The notes under the pieces: generated by a model
Database searches by the model: none
What the model was told of the DNA's origin: nothing
What the model saw: the letters and a program-made list of their open reading frames with translations, nothing else
Origin: Balneolales bacterium
GTDB taxonomy: Bacteria > Bacteroidota > Rhodothermia > Balneolales > Natronogracilivirgulaceae
Direction: 5' to 3'
Assembly: GCA_007134845.1 (NCBI GenBank)
Contig: SLKA01000058.1
Location: forward strand, 1 to 49,348
Length of the DNA stretch: 49,348 nt
In this document: in pieces, positions 41,676 through 49,163 of the stretch
Position numbering within the stretch: the stretch's first letter is position 1
Layout: the number at the start of each line of letters is the position of its first letter
Program-made: the position numbers and the translations under genes

Positions 41676-44087
41676 TTACGAGGTGACAACGGATTTTTTG
41701 CGTGGCTGTTTCTGATAAGCCTGATATACCTTGTTGTTGTAGCTGTACATTTTGTTATAGGAGTAATACCCTGAGGCAATTTTCGGATTGAAATCCATCA
41801 GCACCGTGCCTATCACTCCGGCGCGAATGCTGCTGAGTCCCTCCAGCAGCTGATCCAGCTCGGTCGTCGTGGTTTTATTGAAACGGGCCAGTGCCAGTAC
41901 GCCATCAGCCTGCTTGATGATCGGGGCCGCATCGTTGATGATACCGAACGGCGGCGTATCGATGATCACATAATCATAGATATCGGCAAGTGTGTTGAGC
42001 ATCTCACGCATCTTCTCGCTGTTGGCGGCCAGACCCGGACTCGAGGGCTCCACTCCTGCCGGGATCAGATCTAGTCCGTCAACCACAGTTGATGTGGTCA
42101 CATCACTGATGGGACGACCGGAGAACAGATGGTCGACCACCCCCGGGCGCTTGTCTTTGCCAAAGAGGGTATGCTGCATCGGGCGCCGGAAGTCACAATC
42201 CACCAGGACCACCTTGCGGCCGCTTCCGCACATCGTTATGGCCAGGTTGGCCGCACAGGTCGATTTTCCTTCAAACTTGCCCGGACTGGTGACCACCAGC
42301 ATCTTGTGACTGACGTCGGGGTTGTTGAAGCGGATGTTGTTGTGCAGTCTGCGATAGGCTTCGGCTATGCTGGAAACCGGATCGAAGAAAGTGGTGAGCG
42401 AGGTGGCTACCTTGAAATCGCCGGTGTCATAGAACTCTTTGCCCCTGAACTCCTTCTTGATCATGGTGCGGATTTCCGGTATCACCGACATCAGCGGAAG
42501 TTTGTAGCTTTTCATGACGTCGATGCTGTCGATCTTCTTATTGGTGAGCACAATAAGCAGTATTGCTCCGGAAGACAGGACCAGTCCGGCCAGCAGTCCC
42601 AAGGCCACGAATAACGGGATATCAGGATAGAAGGGTGAAGAAGGCAGACGGGCGTAATCGAAGATGCGGCCATTGCCGGTAGAAGACTGCTCGAATAACT
42701 GAAGTTCGACCTGCTTGGCAGCGACATCATTGTACATACGTTCGTGAAGCTGACGCTGACGCTCCAGCCGCACCAGACGGGTCTGATCTTCCGGAAGGCG
42801 TGTGAGGTCTTCTTCATATCTTGAAATTTCAGCACGTGCCCGGGAGATAAGCGCCTTCATGCGCTCCATATCGATCATCTGATCGGCAATACTGCGGCGC
42901 AGTTCGATCACCCTCTGGTTTACATTGCCCTGCTCACCGATCAGGAAGCCGGTCGTGCCTTCCAGGCTGCGGCCGACAAGCTGTTCGATCTCCTCACGAT
43001 AGGCGGCAATATCACGGTTGATCTCCCGCAGGCGCTGTTCGGAATCCTCGTTGCCCCGCAGGTTAGGGTTCCGCTCAAGCGTGAGTATCCGCTCGATGGT
43101 CAGATTGGCGATGTTTTCCTGGAGCATCTGCACACGCGGGCCGACGGCCTCCTTCAGATTATCGGCGTAGCCGGGACGGATCTCCTCAAGTTCAATCTCA
43201 AGATTGGCGCGCCGCTTCTGTGCGGCATCCATCTCAAGCTCTGTGGCTGCAATCTGATCCTCAAGAGCGTTGATCCGGCCGACAATACGGGTAGTGTGAG
43301 CGTCCAGGTTGATCCCTCCGTCCACACTGCGCATGAACTGTTCGACTTCCCGTTCGGCCTGACGAAGTTGTTCGCCGACCTGCGCCATCATTACGTTTTC
43401 AAGAAAGTCGATCGTCTCGCGGGTGGTTTCGCGGCTGGATTCGTAGGTGTAGCTGACGAACTCCTCCATGATGATATTCGGGATCTGCATCGCTTCATGC
43501 GGATCAGGCGACTCGTGCGTCACACTGATGATGCGCTGTCCCTCCCGGGAACGCTCGGTTGTAGTGCGCTGGCGAAGAGTGGATACAACCTGATCCAGGG
43601 TTCGCCGGTTGCCTTCCCCACCGAACAGAATCGGGAACGGCTCACCGCTGTCCATCATCTCAACAGCGATCAGCCTTTCGGCTACGCGTTCGTTGAAGGA
43701 TCGGGAGTTGAGGATCAGCAGTTGATCCTCAATGTTGCGTGATGTTTCCACGCCAAGATTGCGTGCCAGGATGCCTCCCATTTCACCGCCCTGGATGGCA
43801 CCGGCCACCTCCTGGTGGATGATGAGCGAGCCCGTGCTGCGGTACAATTCGGTCTCATCCTGAACATAATACCAGGCGCCGACAGCACCGGCGATGGTAA
43901 ACAGCAGGACGATCCATTTGAATCGCATGATGCCGGCTACCGACTTCTGAAAAACGAGTGATGCATTCTGTTCGTCGGTGTCGATTGGTGAATTCAGAAG
44001 CTCTTCACGGTCATGGAATTGGGGGGTTCCGTTACCTGATTTATGTGAATCGGAATTGCCGTTGTAGTTACGATTGCTGTCTGCCAT
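41676..44087 (-). CDS. wzc: Wzc-type polysaccharide co-polymerase and bacterial tyrosine kinase
   Basis: Inner-membrane protein controlling chain length and export. Two membrane helices (about 58-76 and 491-513) flank a large periplasmic region with a Wzz domain near the first helix. Long coiled coils lie at about 235-310 and 395-470. The cytoplasmic BY-kinase domain has Walker A SPGKFEGKST at 601-610, Walker A' VVLVDCDFRRP at 626-636 and Walker B VIIDTPP at 708-714. The C-terminus holds a tyrosine cluster (Tyr 774, 775, 777, 781, 783, 788, 791), the usual autophosphorylation site. It heads the long biosynthesis run. Three 9-bp repeats stand right before the ATG. Its 803 residues include both kinase and co-polymerase parts in one chain, as in proteobacterial Wzc. 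Confidence 0.92.
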   Translation of the reverse strand: MADSNRNYNGNSDSHKSGNGTPQFHDREELLNSPIDTDEQNASLVFQKSVAGIMRFKWIVLLFTIAGAVGAWYYVQDETELYRSTGSLIIHQEVAGAIQGGEMGGILARNLGVETSRNIEDQLLILNSRSFNERVAERLIAVEMMDSGEPFPILFGGEGNRRTLDQVVSTLRQRTTTERSREGQRIISVTHESPDPHEAMQIPNIIMEEFVSYTYESSRETTRETIDFLENVMMAQVGEQLRQAEREVEQFMRSVDGGINLDAHTTRIVGRINALEDQIAATELEMDAAQKRRANLEIELEEIRPGYADNLKEAVGPRVQMLQENIANLTIERILTLERNPNLRGNEDSEQRLREINRDIAAYREEIEQLVGRSLEGTTGFLIGEQGNVNQRVIELRRSIADQMIDMERMKALISRARAEISRYEEDLTRLPEDQTRLVRLERQRQLHERMYNDVAAKQVELQLFEQSSTGNGRIFDYARLPSSPFYPDIPLFVALGLLAGLVLSSGAILLIVLTNKKIDSIDVMKSYKLPLMSVIPEIRTMIKKEFRGKEFYDTGDFKVATSLTTFFDPVSSIAEAYRRLHNNIRFNNPDVSHKMLVVTSPGKFEGKSTCAANLAITMCGSGRKVVLVDCDFRRPMQHTLFGKDKRPGVVDHLFSGRPISDVTTSTVVDGLDLIPAGVEPSSPGLAANSEKMREMLNTLADIYDYVIIDTPPFGIINDAAPIIKQADGVLALARFNKTTTTELDQLLEGLSSIRAGVIGTVLMDFNPKIASGYYSYNKMYSYNNKVYQAYQKQPRKKSVVTS

Positions 44088-44093
44088 TGTATT

Positions 44094-44120
44094 GATCTGT
44101 TTGGTCTGTTTGGTCTGTTT
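44094..44120. repeat. 9-bp tandem repeats upstream of wzc
   Basis: GATCTGTTT, GGTCTGTTT and GGTCTGTTT are contiguous, ending 7 bases before the wzc start codon. A further AGACTG follows. On the transcript these are AAACAGACC repeats in the leader, where ribosome binding should occur, so they may influence translation or bind a protein. Confidence 0.6.
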
Positions 44121-44745
44121 AGACTGATAAAACTCTTGGTTGTGTGCGGACTGACCGGCTTGTCAGGTCCGTCAGAAACGCCAGTATTGATGTCACTTGA
44201 TAAAACTGGATGTAAAAGAAAATGTTGCCTGCCGTTGGTAAATTGAGCCTGTCATGCAACAAATCAGCAAATTTAGGATGGTATAAAGATACGAAAAAAT
44301 AAACTGTGTTGATACTCTTGGGGCTCTGTTTTGAATCTGGCACAGCTCCGCCTTGCAAGTCCCATTTTGATTGTCTTCAAAGAGGTGGCGGAAGTCGGGT
44401 TCCGGCGGCTCTAATCAGACCGGGACATCGTCAAAGTCCGGCGGTGGCAACCCCTGCTGCAACTCCGCTTTCGCTATTGCAATCTGTTGCCACGTATGTT
44501 GTTCCAAAAAACGATACAAATGTTTTGTGGCATGTTATACGGAAAGTCCTTCAGTATCACGCAGAGAAGAACCATGATAAAAACCACACTGCATTGCTTG
44601 TTGAAAAAAAAGCTTACAAAAACATGTCACGGATTATTCATCAAAAAAAATGAAGGAGATTCGCCCGGCATCTTTCTGTACCGGACAAACGTTTTTCATT
44701 TGTTATCAAACTATTACCAAATGGTTGGTTATACAAATTTTTACG
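44121..44745. other. Long intergenic region before wzc, first part
   Basis: No convincing gene. A TAAATTTG box on the minus strand at 44275-44268 matches the TAnnTTTG -7 element known from Bacteroidota promoters. The TTG at -33 is not clear. A GC-rich island from 44386 to 44450 contains a period-12 repeat, listed separately. Several short ORFs cross the region in different frames but none shows protein-like composition. The wzc promoter should lie here. Confidence 0.35.
44386..44450. repeat. GC-rich 12-bp-period repeat in the wzc leader region
   Basis: TCCGGCGG occurs at 44401 and again at 44437, exactly three 12-base periods apart. Between and around them are blocks such as AATCAGACCGGG and AGTCGGGT. 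Translated in one frame this gives a period-four Gly/Ser pattern (KSGS, GGSN, QTGT, SSKS, GGGN). The island is much more GC-rich than the flanking 200 bases. Confidence 0.4.
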
Positions 44746-44761
44746 ATTAAGAATTCTTAAT
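44746..44761. repeat. 16-bp palindromic motif, copy C (perfect palindrome)
   Basis: ATTAAGAATTCTTAAT is a perfect 16-base palindrome. On the minus strand an AGGCAAC box directly precedes it, echoing the GGCAAAAT box of copies B and E. It lies in the gap between the second wbpM-like gene and wzc. Confidence 0.55.
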
Positions 44762-44783
44762 GTTGCCTGATGCCGAATTGGCG

Positions 44784-44800
44784 ATTCGAAAGTTCTGAAT
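44784..44800 (-). repeat. Palindromic motif, degenerate copy D
   Basis: Reads ATTCGAAAGTTCTGAAT on the plus strand, one base longer than the others. A GTGATTTCCGGG flank on its right matches the GTGATTTTGCCCGG flank of copy E. Weak copy, recognised mainly through its flank. Confidence 0.35.
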
Positions 44801-44833
44801 GTGATTTCCGGGTAACAGGAAACACCTGGGGAG

Positions 44834-44849
44834 ATTAGAAAGTCTTAAT
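44834..44849 (-). repeat. 16-bp palindromic motif, copy E
   Basis: Identical to copy B at 17954 (minus strand ATTAAGACTTTCTAAT) with the same surrounding pattern. It lies about 60 bases past the stop of the second wbpM-like gene. Confidence 0.6.
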
Positions 44850-44909
44850 CAGTGATTTTGCCCGGATATGGACTACTGTCGAAATGATAAAAACAAACAG
44901 CGGAGCGGG

Positions 44910-46793
44910 TTATTTCCGTGACTCGACCAGCTGATCCGCCTGCGTGAAATTACAGGTTGGAATAAGTTTTTGCAGATGGTTTCGAATCTCGGTTTCGTCC
45001 TGATTCAGGGCCGATTCAAACAGCGCGTCGAGCATGTCGCTGAATTTACCTTCTGGCATGCCGTTGCTGCGAGCAGTGAAGATCTTGGAATGGCGGGTTG
45101 CCGTGGTCCCTTCTTCGGCTGTAAGCAGCTCTTCGAATAGTTTCTCTCCCGGACGTATGCCGGTGAATTCAATCTTGATGTCCTCATCGGGGGTGAGTCC
45201 GCACAGGCGGATCAGGTCGCGGGCCAGGTCAACGATTTTCACCGGCTGACCCATGTCAAGCACATAAACGGCGCCGTTGTCGCCCAGTCCGCCAGCCTGA
45301 AGCACCAGTTGTGAGGCTTCCGGGATGGTCATGAAATAGCGTGTCATATCGGGATGGGTGATCGTAACCGGACCGCCGTCATCAATCTGCCGGCGAAACA
45401 GCGGCACCACGCTTCCGCGGCTGCCGAGCACATTGCCGAACCGCACGGATACGAACGCCTGATCTTTTTTGGCCCGCAGCGATGCCCACTGCACCACATA
45501 TTCGGCCACGCGTTTTGAGGAACCCATCACCGAGGTCGGGTTCACCGCCTTGTCTGTGGAGATATTCACAAATCGCTGCACGCCATATTCCAGTGCCAGG
45601 TCGGTAAGGTTTCGGGTACCGCCGATATTATTAAAAATGGCCTGATCGGGATTGGACTCCATGAGCGGAACGTGCTTGTGGGCGGCGGCATGAAATACCA
45701 CATCGGGCCGGTACCGGCGGAAGATATGTTCCAGGGTCTCGCGGTCGCGCACATCGGCGATCAGCGGAGTGAATGTGATGCCGGGATATTCCTTCCGGAA
45801 TTCGCGATCCACTTTGAATATGCTGTTTTCTCCGCGTCCGAGCATCAGCACCTGTGCCGGGTGGAAACCGGTCATCTGCCGGACGATTTCACTTCCTATC
45901 GACCCGCCCGCGCCGGTGACGAGCACCGTGCGGCCGTTCAGATACTCGGATATGGGTGTCACGTCCAGCTTCACCTGCTTGCGGCGGAGCAGGTCTGATA
46001 GATCCACCTTGCGCAGCTGGGCGATATTGAAATCACCGCTGAGCAGTTCGTAGAGGCCGGGCATGATCTGAGATTCGACGCCGGCTTCCTGCGCCAGGGT
46101 CACCACCTTGCGGATCACCTCGCCCGGTGCGGTCGGCATGGCAATGATGACCTTGTCCACATTGAGTCTAATGGCCACCTTCTTCAAATCATCCAGGGAA
46201 CCGTGGATCTCATAGCCCATATACCACTGCTTCTGCTTGCTGGGATTGTCATCCAGAAACCCGACGATGTCCAGATACGATTCGGGGCGGCGGTCGACCT
46301 CACGGGCGAGCATCGTTCCTGCCTCGCCGGCTCCGGCCACCAGCACGCGCTCTACCTTGCGCGGGGAGCGTCTGACCGTGCGCCTCCGGAAGCTTTCGTT
46401 CTGAATGCGGGTGGCCATCCGTGCAAAGCTGAGCAACAGAATAGCGAGCGAGCCTTCAATAAACGGCACGCTTCGGGGGACAAAAATGGCATCCTGGGCC
46501 AGAACTTTAATGATGAAAAAGGCTACTGCGGCCACAGCTACGCCCTGCACAATTCGTAAGAGGTCCCAGATGCCGGTTTTGCTCCATGACTGCCGGTGAA
46601 TGCCGAGCAGGTAGAGGATGGCCGCCTTGAGCGGGAGCACCATGAGCGTCACAACAAGAATGTCATTCGCGTGCTGCGCATACATGGATTCAATACGCAG
46701 ATAATACGCCAGGGGAAGCGCCAATCCCCATAAAACCAAATCTATAGAAAATTTCAGTAGTTGTCTCTGCATGCTCATTTGTAATCTTGACAT
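44910..46793 (-). CDS. Membrane UDP-sugar 4,6-dehydratase, WbpM/FlaA1/PglF family (copy 2)
   Basis: Full paralogue of the gene at 11297, 627 residues. Four N-terminal membrane helices (FSIDLVLWGLALPLAYYL onward), VLVAGAGEAGTMLARE at about 151-166, TGAGGSIGSEI at 293-303, and the canonical catalytic STDKAVNPTSVMG at 412-424 are present. It should make UDP-4-keto-6-deoxy-GlcNAc. The DegT aminotransferase immediately upstream would use that product, giving the 4-amino sugar as in PglF and PglE. No PglD acetyltransferase is seen in the window. The start may be 46793 or the ATG at 46772, which matches the start of copy 1 better. Upstream lie three 18-bp repeats. Confidence 0.88.
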   Translation of the reverse strand: MSRLQMSMQRQLLKFSIDLVLWGLALPLAYYLRIESMYAQHANDILVVTLMVLPLKAAILYLLGIHRQSWSKTGIWDLLRIVQGVAVAAVAFFIIKVLAQDAIFVPRSVPFIEGSLAILLLSFARMATRIQNESFRRRTVRRSPRKVERVLVAGAGEAGTMLAREVDRRPESYLDIVGFLDDNPSKQKQWYMGYEIHGSLDDLKKVAIRLNVDKVIIAMPTAPGEVIRKVVTLAQEAGVESQIMPGLYELLSGDFNIAQLRKVDLSDLLRRKQVKLDVTPISEYLNGRTVLVTGAGGSIGSEIVRQMTGFHPAQVLMLGRGENSIFKVDREFRKEYPGITFTPLIADVRDRETLEHIFRRYRPDVVFHAAAHKHVPLMESNPDQAIFNNIGGTRNLTDLALEYGVQRFVNISTDKAVNPTSVMGSSKRVAEYVVQWASLRAKKDQAFVSVRFGNVLGSRGSVVPLFRRQIDDGGPVTITHPDMTRYFMTIPEASQLVLQAGGLGDNGAVYVLDMGQPVKIVDLARDLIRLCGLTPDEDIKIEFTGIRPGEKLFEELLTAEEGTTATRHSKIFTARSNGMPEGKFSDMLDALFESALNQDETEIRNHLQKLIPTCNFTQADQLVESRK

Positions 46794-46812
46794 CTCTCGA
46801 ATTATGGTATCA

Positions 46813-46856
46813 TATCAATTGATGTTGTAGTATCAATTGATGCTGCCATATCAATT
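46813..46856. repeat. 18-bp tandem repeats upstream of the second wbpM-like gene
   Basis: TATCAATTGATGTTGTAG, TATCAATTGATGCTGCCA and a partial TATCAATT follow one another. The unit contains the palindrome TCAATTGA. Located 20 to 63 bases before the start codon, they could be operator sites spaced by about two helical turns (18 bases), or recent slippage products. Confidence 0.55.
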
Positions 46857-46953
46857 CTTTTTATGCCGATCTCTTTGGTGAAGTTGATGTTACTGCCTCA
46901 TTAAGGTATCACTAAATTGGATATGTTACAAGCACGCTATGATAAAAAACCTT

Positions 46954-47008
46954 GCGGATGTTGCTACGAATGCTGTTGCGGGTGCTGTTACGGATGCTCC
47001 CGGGTGCT
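46954..47008. repeat. Degenerate GC-rich 12-bp tandem repeat downstream of the aminotransferase gene
   Basis: Consecutive 12-base blocks GCGGATGTTGCT, ACGAATGCTGTT, GCGGGTGCTGTT and ACGGATGCTCCC, then GGGTGCTC. On the plus strand one frame reads ADVATNAVAGAVTDAP, a four-residue period. Lies just after the aminotransferase stop in its direction of transcription. Resembles the repeat inside the epimerase gene. Confidence 0.6.
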
Positions 47009-47025
47009 CATGTTATGACGGGCTG

Positions 47026-48186
47026 CTAAACACTCACGGTTGCAGACTCAAATATGGTTTCTTTCAAGCACTTGGCGATTCGCTCGCGATCTTTGCCGGA
47101 AAGGTTCGAACCGGAAGGCAGGCACAATCCATGTTTAAACAGTTTGCAGGATACCCCGTTGCCATAATATTTTGCTGACCGGTAGACCGGCTGCTGATGC
47201 ATCGGCTTCCAAACCGGGCGCGACTCGATATTCTCGGCGGCCAGGCTCAGCCGGACGCGTTCACTTGTGAACCCTGTTATTTCAGGATCGATCAGCACCG
47301 TGGTGAGCCAGCGGTTGGAGAAATGCCCTTCGGGCTCGGGCTGGAAGGTGATCCCCTCGACACTGCCAAGCAGCCCCCGGTAGAATTCGTAGTTGGCGCG
47401 GCGCTGGCGGATGCGCTCCCCGATAACCTGCATCTGTCCGCGCCCGATGCCGGCCACGATGTTGCTCATGCGGTAATTGTAACCGATTTCAGTGTGCTGG
47501 TAGTGCGGGGCCGGATCACGCGCCTGGGTGGCCAGATAGCGCGATTTTTGGATCAGGTTCTCGTCATCGGAGATCAGCGCGCCTCCGCCGGAGGTGGTGA
47601 TGATCTTGTTGCCGTTGAATGAAAATACGCCCAAATGACCGAACGTGCCGCACTGCTTGCCGTTGATATGCGATCCCATGGCCTCGGCGGCATCTTCGAT
47701 CACGGGAATGCAATAGCGCCGGGCGATATCCATGATCCGCTCCATGTTGGCGGGCATGCCGTACAGGTGCACCGGCAGAATGGCCTTGATCCGCTTTCCT
47801 CTGGAAAGCTGATCCCTTACAGCTTCTTCCAGCGCATCCGGACACATGTTCCATGTTTCGTGCTCGCTGTCGACAAAAACGGGTTCGGCGCCGAGGTAGG
47901 TGATGGGATTGGCCGAGGCGCTGAATGTGAACGACTGGCAGATGACCACATCGCCGGGCTCGACATCAAGCAGGATCAGACCCAGGTGAATGGCGGCCGT
48001 TCCGGAGGACAGCACCGCGACATTTCCGCCGCCGGTAAATGCGGCAATATCTGTCTCAAACCCATCTACATTCTCTCCGAGCGGAGCGACAAAATTACTA
48101 TTAAATGCATCGTGAATAAATGACAGCTCCTCTCCTCCCATATGCGGAGACGATAGCCAGATGCGGCCGTTATTATGGTAGTTCAC
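47026..48186 (-). CDS. DegT/DnrJ/EryC1-type sugar aminotransferase, PglE-like
   Basis: PLP-dependent aminotransferase acting on a 4-keto nucleotide sugar, 386 residues. The N-terminus RIWLSSPHMGGEEL and NFVAPLGENVDGFE is typical of the PglE/PseC/EpsN branch. VLSSGTAAIHLGL, PVHLYGMPANM, IEDAAEAMGSHI and SFNGNKIITTSGGG follow, with the PLP-binding Lys at residue 194. The next gene downstream is a PglF-type dehydratase whose product is the expected substrate, so together they should give UDP-4-amino-4,6-dideoxy-GlcNAc. Translation starts at GTG. A 16-bp palindrome copy lies 121 bases upstream. There is no acetyltransferase alongside, so the amino group may remain free or be modified elsewhere. 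Confidence 0.88.
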   Translation of the reverse strand: MNYHNNGRIWLSSPHMGGEELSFIHDAFNSNFVAPLGENVDGFETDIAAFTGGGNVAVLSSGTAAIHLGLILLDVEPGDVVICQSFTFSASANPITYLGAEPVFVDSEHETWNMCPDALEEAVRDQLSRGKRIKAILPVHLYGMPANMERIMDIARRYCIPVIEDAAEAMGSHINGKQCGTFGHLGVFSFNGNKIITTSGGGALISDDENLIQKSRYLATQARDPAPHYQHTEIGYNYRMSNIVAGIGRGQMQVIGERIRQRRANYEFYRGLLGSVEGITFQPEPEGHFSNRWLTTVLIDPEITGFTSERVRLSLAAENIESRPVWKPMHQQPVYRSAKYYGNGVSCKLFKHGLCLPSGSNLSGKDRERIAKCLKETIFESATVSV

Positions 48187-48248
48187 AACATCAGTTGTTA
48201 GTTATCAATAATTTAGCAAACAGGACCTTCTCTGTAGTCAGACAATAA

Positions 48249-48278
48249 ACCTACTCCATTCCCATTGACCTACTCCAT
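48249..48278. repeat. Direct repeat ACCTACTCCAT, two copies 19 bases apart
   Basis: Eleven identical bases at 48249-48259 and 48268-48278, 60 to 90 bases upstream of the aminotransferase start. Could be regulator half-sites or a slippage duplication. Confidence 0.4.
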
Positions 48279-48306
48279 GGTCGTATAATAGATGTATCTC
48301 TAATAT

Positions 48307-48322
48307 ATTAAAAAATCTTAAT
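48307..48322 (-). repeat. 16-bp palindromic motif, copy F (weak)
   Basis: Minus strand ATTAAGATTTTTTAAT matches copy B/E at 14 of 16 positions. It lies upstream of the aminotransferase gene. The AT-rich setting makes a chance match possible. Confidence 0.35.
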
Positions 48323-48341
48323 AATCCAATTAAAAATTCAA

Positions 48342-48379
48342 TTATTTTTTTGCTAACACTTTATTTTTTTGTTAACACT
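48342..48379. repeat. 19-bp tandem direct repeat at the end of the DUF218 gene
   Basis: TTATTTTTTTGCTAACACT and TTATTTTTTTGTTAACACT are adjacent and differ at one base. The right copy covers the stop codon and last codons of the DUF218 gene. Confidence 0.65.
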
Positions 48380-49163
48380 GTCTTTTATCCCAGATATAGC
48401 CTACATATTCCTTTATCGCCTGTTCCAGGTCGTCGATATTTTCCAGGGAGGGCATCCACCCGGTAATGCTGAAAGGTTTATCGGGGTTTTCTTTTCGGAT
48501 GAAGGCGGTGGGTGCCGCAACGGGCAGGGCGCCCTGCTGTTCGAAGAGCATCATGGCGCGCCGCATGTGGGTGGCTGATGTGGCGACGACCACGCGGGCA
48601 CCCGGACCATGATCGCGGACGAAGGCGCGGGCCTCTTCGCAGGTGGTGGTGGGATCCGGCTGGATGTCGATGTCGTCGGGGTCCACACCCAGGGCGATAG
48701 CCGCATCGCGCATGGCTTCGGCCTGGGTGTAGTTGCCGTATTCGACGGATGCCGAGGTAACCAGACGGCTGCCGGGCAGCTGCCGGTGCACGCGGATGCC
48801 CTCGACCAGGCGCATGGTTGCCAGTTCCGTGAGCATCTGGCTGGGTTTAAGGCGGGCGTCGGGCGTATGGCCTGAGCCGAGCACGATCACGAAGACCGGT
48901 TCCTGTGATTCCGCCAGGATCTGCAGTTCCGCCAGTTTCCCGCCATCCAGTACAGGATAGCTGTTCTGAAGGCGATCAACCATCATGCCGGAGAGAAACG
49001 GATTGGCATAGACCAGCCACAGGACAAAGAGCACCGCGAAGGCCTGCAATGCCCTGCGGCGCCAACCTGCAAAAAGCAGAACTGCAATCACAACAAGCAG
49101 GATCACCAGCTGTGCCGTGGGCTGGATCAGCTCGAAAACAAGTCGGGCAAACGATTCAAACAT
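48372..49163 (-). CDS. YdcF/ElyC/SanA-family (DUF218) membrane protein
   Basis: Inner-membrane protein of 263 residues. Two N-terminal hydrophobic segments (LVILLVVIAVLLFAGW and ALQAFAVLFVLWLVYANPF) precede a DUF218 domain. The domain has VFVIVLGSGHTPDARL, GSRLVTSASVEYGNYTQAEAM, DPTTTCEEARAF and VVATSATHMRRAMMLFEQQG. ElyC in E. coli affects peptidoglycan and polysaccharide lipid-carrier use, but the enzymatic activity of the family is not settled. The gene sits at the upstream edge of the cluster, separated from the aminotransferase by a 185-base gap with several short repeats. Start ATG. A role in undecaprenyl phosphate economy is plausible from location only. Confidence 0.8.
   Translation of the reverse strand: MFESFARLVFELIQPTAQLVILLVVIAVLLFAGWRRRALQAFAVLFVLWLVYANPFLSGMMVDRLQNSYPVLDGGKLAELQILAESQEPVFVIVLGSGHTPDARLKPSQMLTELATMRLVEGIRVHRQLPGSRLVTSASVEYGNYTQAEAMRDAAIALGVDPDDIDIQPDPTTTCEEARAFVRDHGPGARVVVATSATHMRRAMMLFEQQGALPVAAPTAFIRKENPDKPFSITGWMPSLENIDDLEQAIKEYVGYIWDKRQC

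Noticed and set aside
44386-44450. GC-rich island as a tRNA or structured RNA gene
   Set aside because: No cloverleaf, anticodon arm or CCA end could be drawn; the GC content is explained by the period-12 repeat.
44306-44653. 115-codon plus-strand ORF in the long gap before wzc
   Set aside because: Composition changes abruptly, there is no ribosome site or family match, and it crosses the period-12 repeat island.
17866-44849. Palindromic repeats as a CRISPR array
   Set aside because: Units are 16 bp with irregular spacing of tens of bases to 27 kb, and no cas genes are present.
46939-47178. 79-codon plus-strand ORF near the aminotransferase end
   Set aside because: Its Ala/Thr/Asp-rich start is just the translated 12-bp repeat, and the rest is antisense to the aminotransferase gene.
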